Source of the DNA: Microcebus murinus
Lineage: Eukaryota > Chordata > Mammalia > Primates > Cheirogaleidae
DNA: 64,000 bases
Assembly: GCF_040939455.1 (NCBI RefSeq)
Contig: NC_134108.1
Location: 11,933,501 to 11,997,500, forward strand
Direction: 5' to 3'
This document shows, in pieces, positions 61,952 to 64,000 of this stretch. How positions within the stretch are numbered: the first letter of the stretch is position 1; each line of letters begins with the position of its first letter. The notes below the pieces were generated by a model. The model made no database searches, was not told the origin of the DNA, and worked only from the letters and a program-made list of their open reading frames with translations. Position numbers and translations under genes: made by a program.

Positions 61952-62494
61952 AAAGTATTCTCAATGTGAGTAAAGTCTGAAAAATTGGCACAAATACTAT
62001 ACTTCTAGGATAACCACACTTTTGGTCTATCCTGGTGAAGCTGATTAATGATGTATTTTAAGAGTGCATTTTAGAGTAGGGTAACAGTTATAACAAAAGG
62101 ATGTATGAGAATCATACTTTCTTTGTGCTTAGTTCTTTTAAAAGCAAATGATAGAAAAGAGGAAGGGTGAGTGAGCCATTCTTATCTCTACCTACCTCCC
62201 CAATATTACATCATTAAAATCAGGAAGGTGTAGCAAAGAAGAAAAAGAATCTCCTGGTCTAAGAGCTGACAGCTTGTACACCAGTAATTGTACAACAGTG
62301 TGAAAAGTCATACGGCTATGTTCAGAATCTGATGGGGATTTAGGAAGATGTACTAAAGCTCTTAGGCTGCTGATCAACAGTGGCTCCCTGAAAATGATAA
62401 TGATTTATTTTGATCTATATATGTGGGTGTTGCAGAGTTAATAAACAGGAAAATAAAGGGAGGTGGGGAAGGATAGGAAACAATTACTTAGCAC
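61952..62494. other. Unassigned AT-rich sequence
   Basis: No gene or repeat recognised. Confidence 0.4.
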
Positions 62495-62690
62495 CTACTA
62501 AGTTTCTGATGCCAACCAGGTAAATTCATGGAAATTATGTGACTTAATCCTCAGAACACCCTGGGTTCTAAATTATATTTGCTTTACAGTTGAAACACCG
62601 AGACTTGGAGAGAATCATAGTTTCCCCAAAGTCCCTCAGCTAGTAGGAGGCAGAAGCAGGATTTCAATATGTATCTGGCATCTTTCCTCC
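62495..62690 (-). mobile_element. MIR SINE
   Basis: Reversed MIR: 'gacttaatcctcagaacacc', then 'tttacagttgaaacaccgag', then 'aaagtccctcagctagtagg'. Confidence 0.83.
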
Positions 62691-63764
62691 ATATCGTGTG
62701 GTTGCAACTAAATGGGACAAATAAAGTACTCAAGAAAGAGGAAGTGGGGAAACTTGGTTTTGCTGCCTCTGTGAAAATGAGTGTGTGACTCAGAGATTTC
62801 TGATAGCAGAACCTAGTGGTTGTGAAGTCAAGGTCTATAAACATTTCGGTTACTGGATTCAGGAGATTTAACTTAACAACAGAAGCTTGATGTCAGCTCA
62901 AGTATGAAATAAGCATCTCTTCAAGTTAGTGTACAGACACAAATGTGAGCAATGAGGCCTCTCTGGATGTGTCCACAGGAAACCACGTTGGTGTTGGAAG
63001 CCATTGGTTTGGAAGTTATTTATAATATAAACATATCTAGCACACAGCAAAGAATCAGGGTATTGACAAAACTCCATGAGCACTCAAATAGATGCCATAA
63101 ATGATAAATAATAAGTCTCATGCACCACACTTTTTATTCCATTCCAAATGCCTCGAAGCTCTCACTTAGAATCTATGTACTATCATTTAGAATCTATGTA
63201 CTATCACTTATCTGATTTCCAAGTCTATAGGAGGATGAAAGAAACTCTTCATCATTATTATTATTGAAAACAATGAGAAGCGATGTCTGATGGGAAAAGA
63301 CTAGACAAAAAAATGGGAAAAGCAGTTGTGAGAACTCAAAGATCTCAGCGTTAATTCAGATTATGGTCAGAGACCCTCAGTAGATCCTGGGAACGCCCTT
63401 GTAATATGCCATACAAGAAAGTGGAAGTTTTCAGTGTCGACCTTGAGTCATCACTGTAAGATTAAACTAATTTCAGGCAATTTTTCTAAGTAGGTAGGAG
63501 GCATATAGCACATTTGTAATACATTCCGTTATCCAAAATAACTAACATGTCATTGCTTAAAAGAATTCCAGGAACTTAGACCTCTGGAAAACATATTAGT
63601 TATGCAAAGTTGATGCATACTCAGAGGGTCTTAGATAATCTGGTGCATTATCATTTAATGATGAACTCCAATTTCCAGCCACAACTTTCATTGGTATAGA
63701 GGCAGGTGGCCCAGGGATGAGATACTCCTGTTGGCCCAGAGAAGAGAGAAGAGAAACTTCACCA
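62691..63764. other. Unassigned non-coding sequence
   Basis: Contains a 21-base tandem duplication at 63165-63206. No gene or repeat family recognised. Confidence 0.4.
63165..63206. repeat. 21-base tandem duplication
   Basis: The unit 'ttagaatctatgtactatca' (plus one leading base) occurs twice in direct succession. Confidence 0.95.
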
Positions 63765-63910
63765 CCCTGGGGATCAACCGTGCCTCCTACTAGCTGTGGG
63801 ACTTTGGGGAAACTAATGTTCTCTCCAAGTCTCAGTTTTTTCATCTGTAAAGTGAATAAAATATAAGATTTTAGGTGAGGATTAAGTGCTATAATTCCTG
63901 TGAATTTATG
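63765..63910 (+). mobile_element. MIR SINE
   Basis: Reads 'ctactagctgtgggactttg', then 'ctcagttttttcatctgtaa', then 'aggtgaggattaagtgctat', the MIR core and 3' part. Confidence 0.87.
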
Positions 63911-64000
63911 CAGTGAACTCACTCCTCACTCACACAGTTATTGCAGCGTTGGATGGTGGTAGTTAAAGAAAATCTCCCCAGTCGGTTCCTACTCCCTCTC

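Noticed and set aside
63596..63922. 108-codon minus-strand frame
   Set aside because: It overlaps a MIR and shows no protein-like features.

Overview
This window is vertebrate nuclear DNA from a primate, and almost certainly from a lemur-type (strepsirrhine) genome. Dimeric Alu elements are present. The younger ones (8059-8397, 24617-24955, 27017-27340, 54061-54394) carry a mid-element segment around 'ttaattggccaact' and a right-arm end reading 'gccacggcactc...agcctgggcaac', which I know from lemur Alus and not from human Alu families. The L1 elements have the same lineage-specific flavour. I could not support any host protein-coding gene, tRNA, rRNA or CRISPR array. The open reading frames of any length belong to transposons or are chance frames, so this is intergenic or intronic sequence.

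Layout. 1-968 is an old L1 3' end. 969-8700 is mostly unassigned DNA holding an MLT1 LTR (4126-4652), an old Alu, CA repeats, and an L1 3' end split by a lemur Alu. 8711-15332 is poor in repeats (MIR, FLAM, MLT1, hAT scraps). 15333-21895 is dense in L1, L2 and MaLR pieces. 24321-25252 is a C-depleted minisatellite split by a young Alu. 27017-27645 is a pair of abutting Alus. 35380-37759 is an L1 split by a solo LTR, next to a second LTR. 45125-48060 is a nest of L1, younger L1 and Tigger1.

The two richest loci are at the right end. (1) 50830-57723 is a full-length, minus-strand, lineage-specific L1. It has a target-site duplication, a GC-rich 5' UTR with a YY1-type motif at its extreme 5' end, ORF1, ORF2 (endonuclease, reverse transcriptase, Cys-rich end) and a poly(A) tail. 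It is disabled by an Alu insertion and a handful of lesions. An antisense 181-codon frame starts in its 5' UTR and runs out into flanking DNA, in the manner described for primate L1 ORF0. (2) 59360-61818 is a compact, heavily deleted class II (betaretrovirus-like) endogenous retrovirus on the minus strand. It has two LTRs, a primer-binding site matching tRNA-Trp with one mismatch, and remnants of gag matrix, a proline-rich segment, the start of reverse transcriptase and the start of env. It sits inside the 3' UTR of another L1.

Family names come from recognition of known consensus features, without a database search. Edges of old repeats are approximate, usually within 10-30 bases. The long unassigned stretches are listed so the reader knows they were read.
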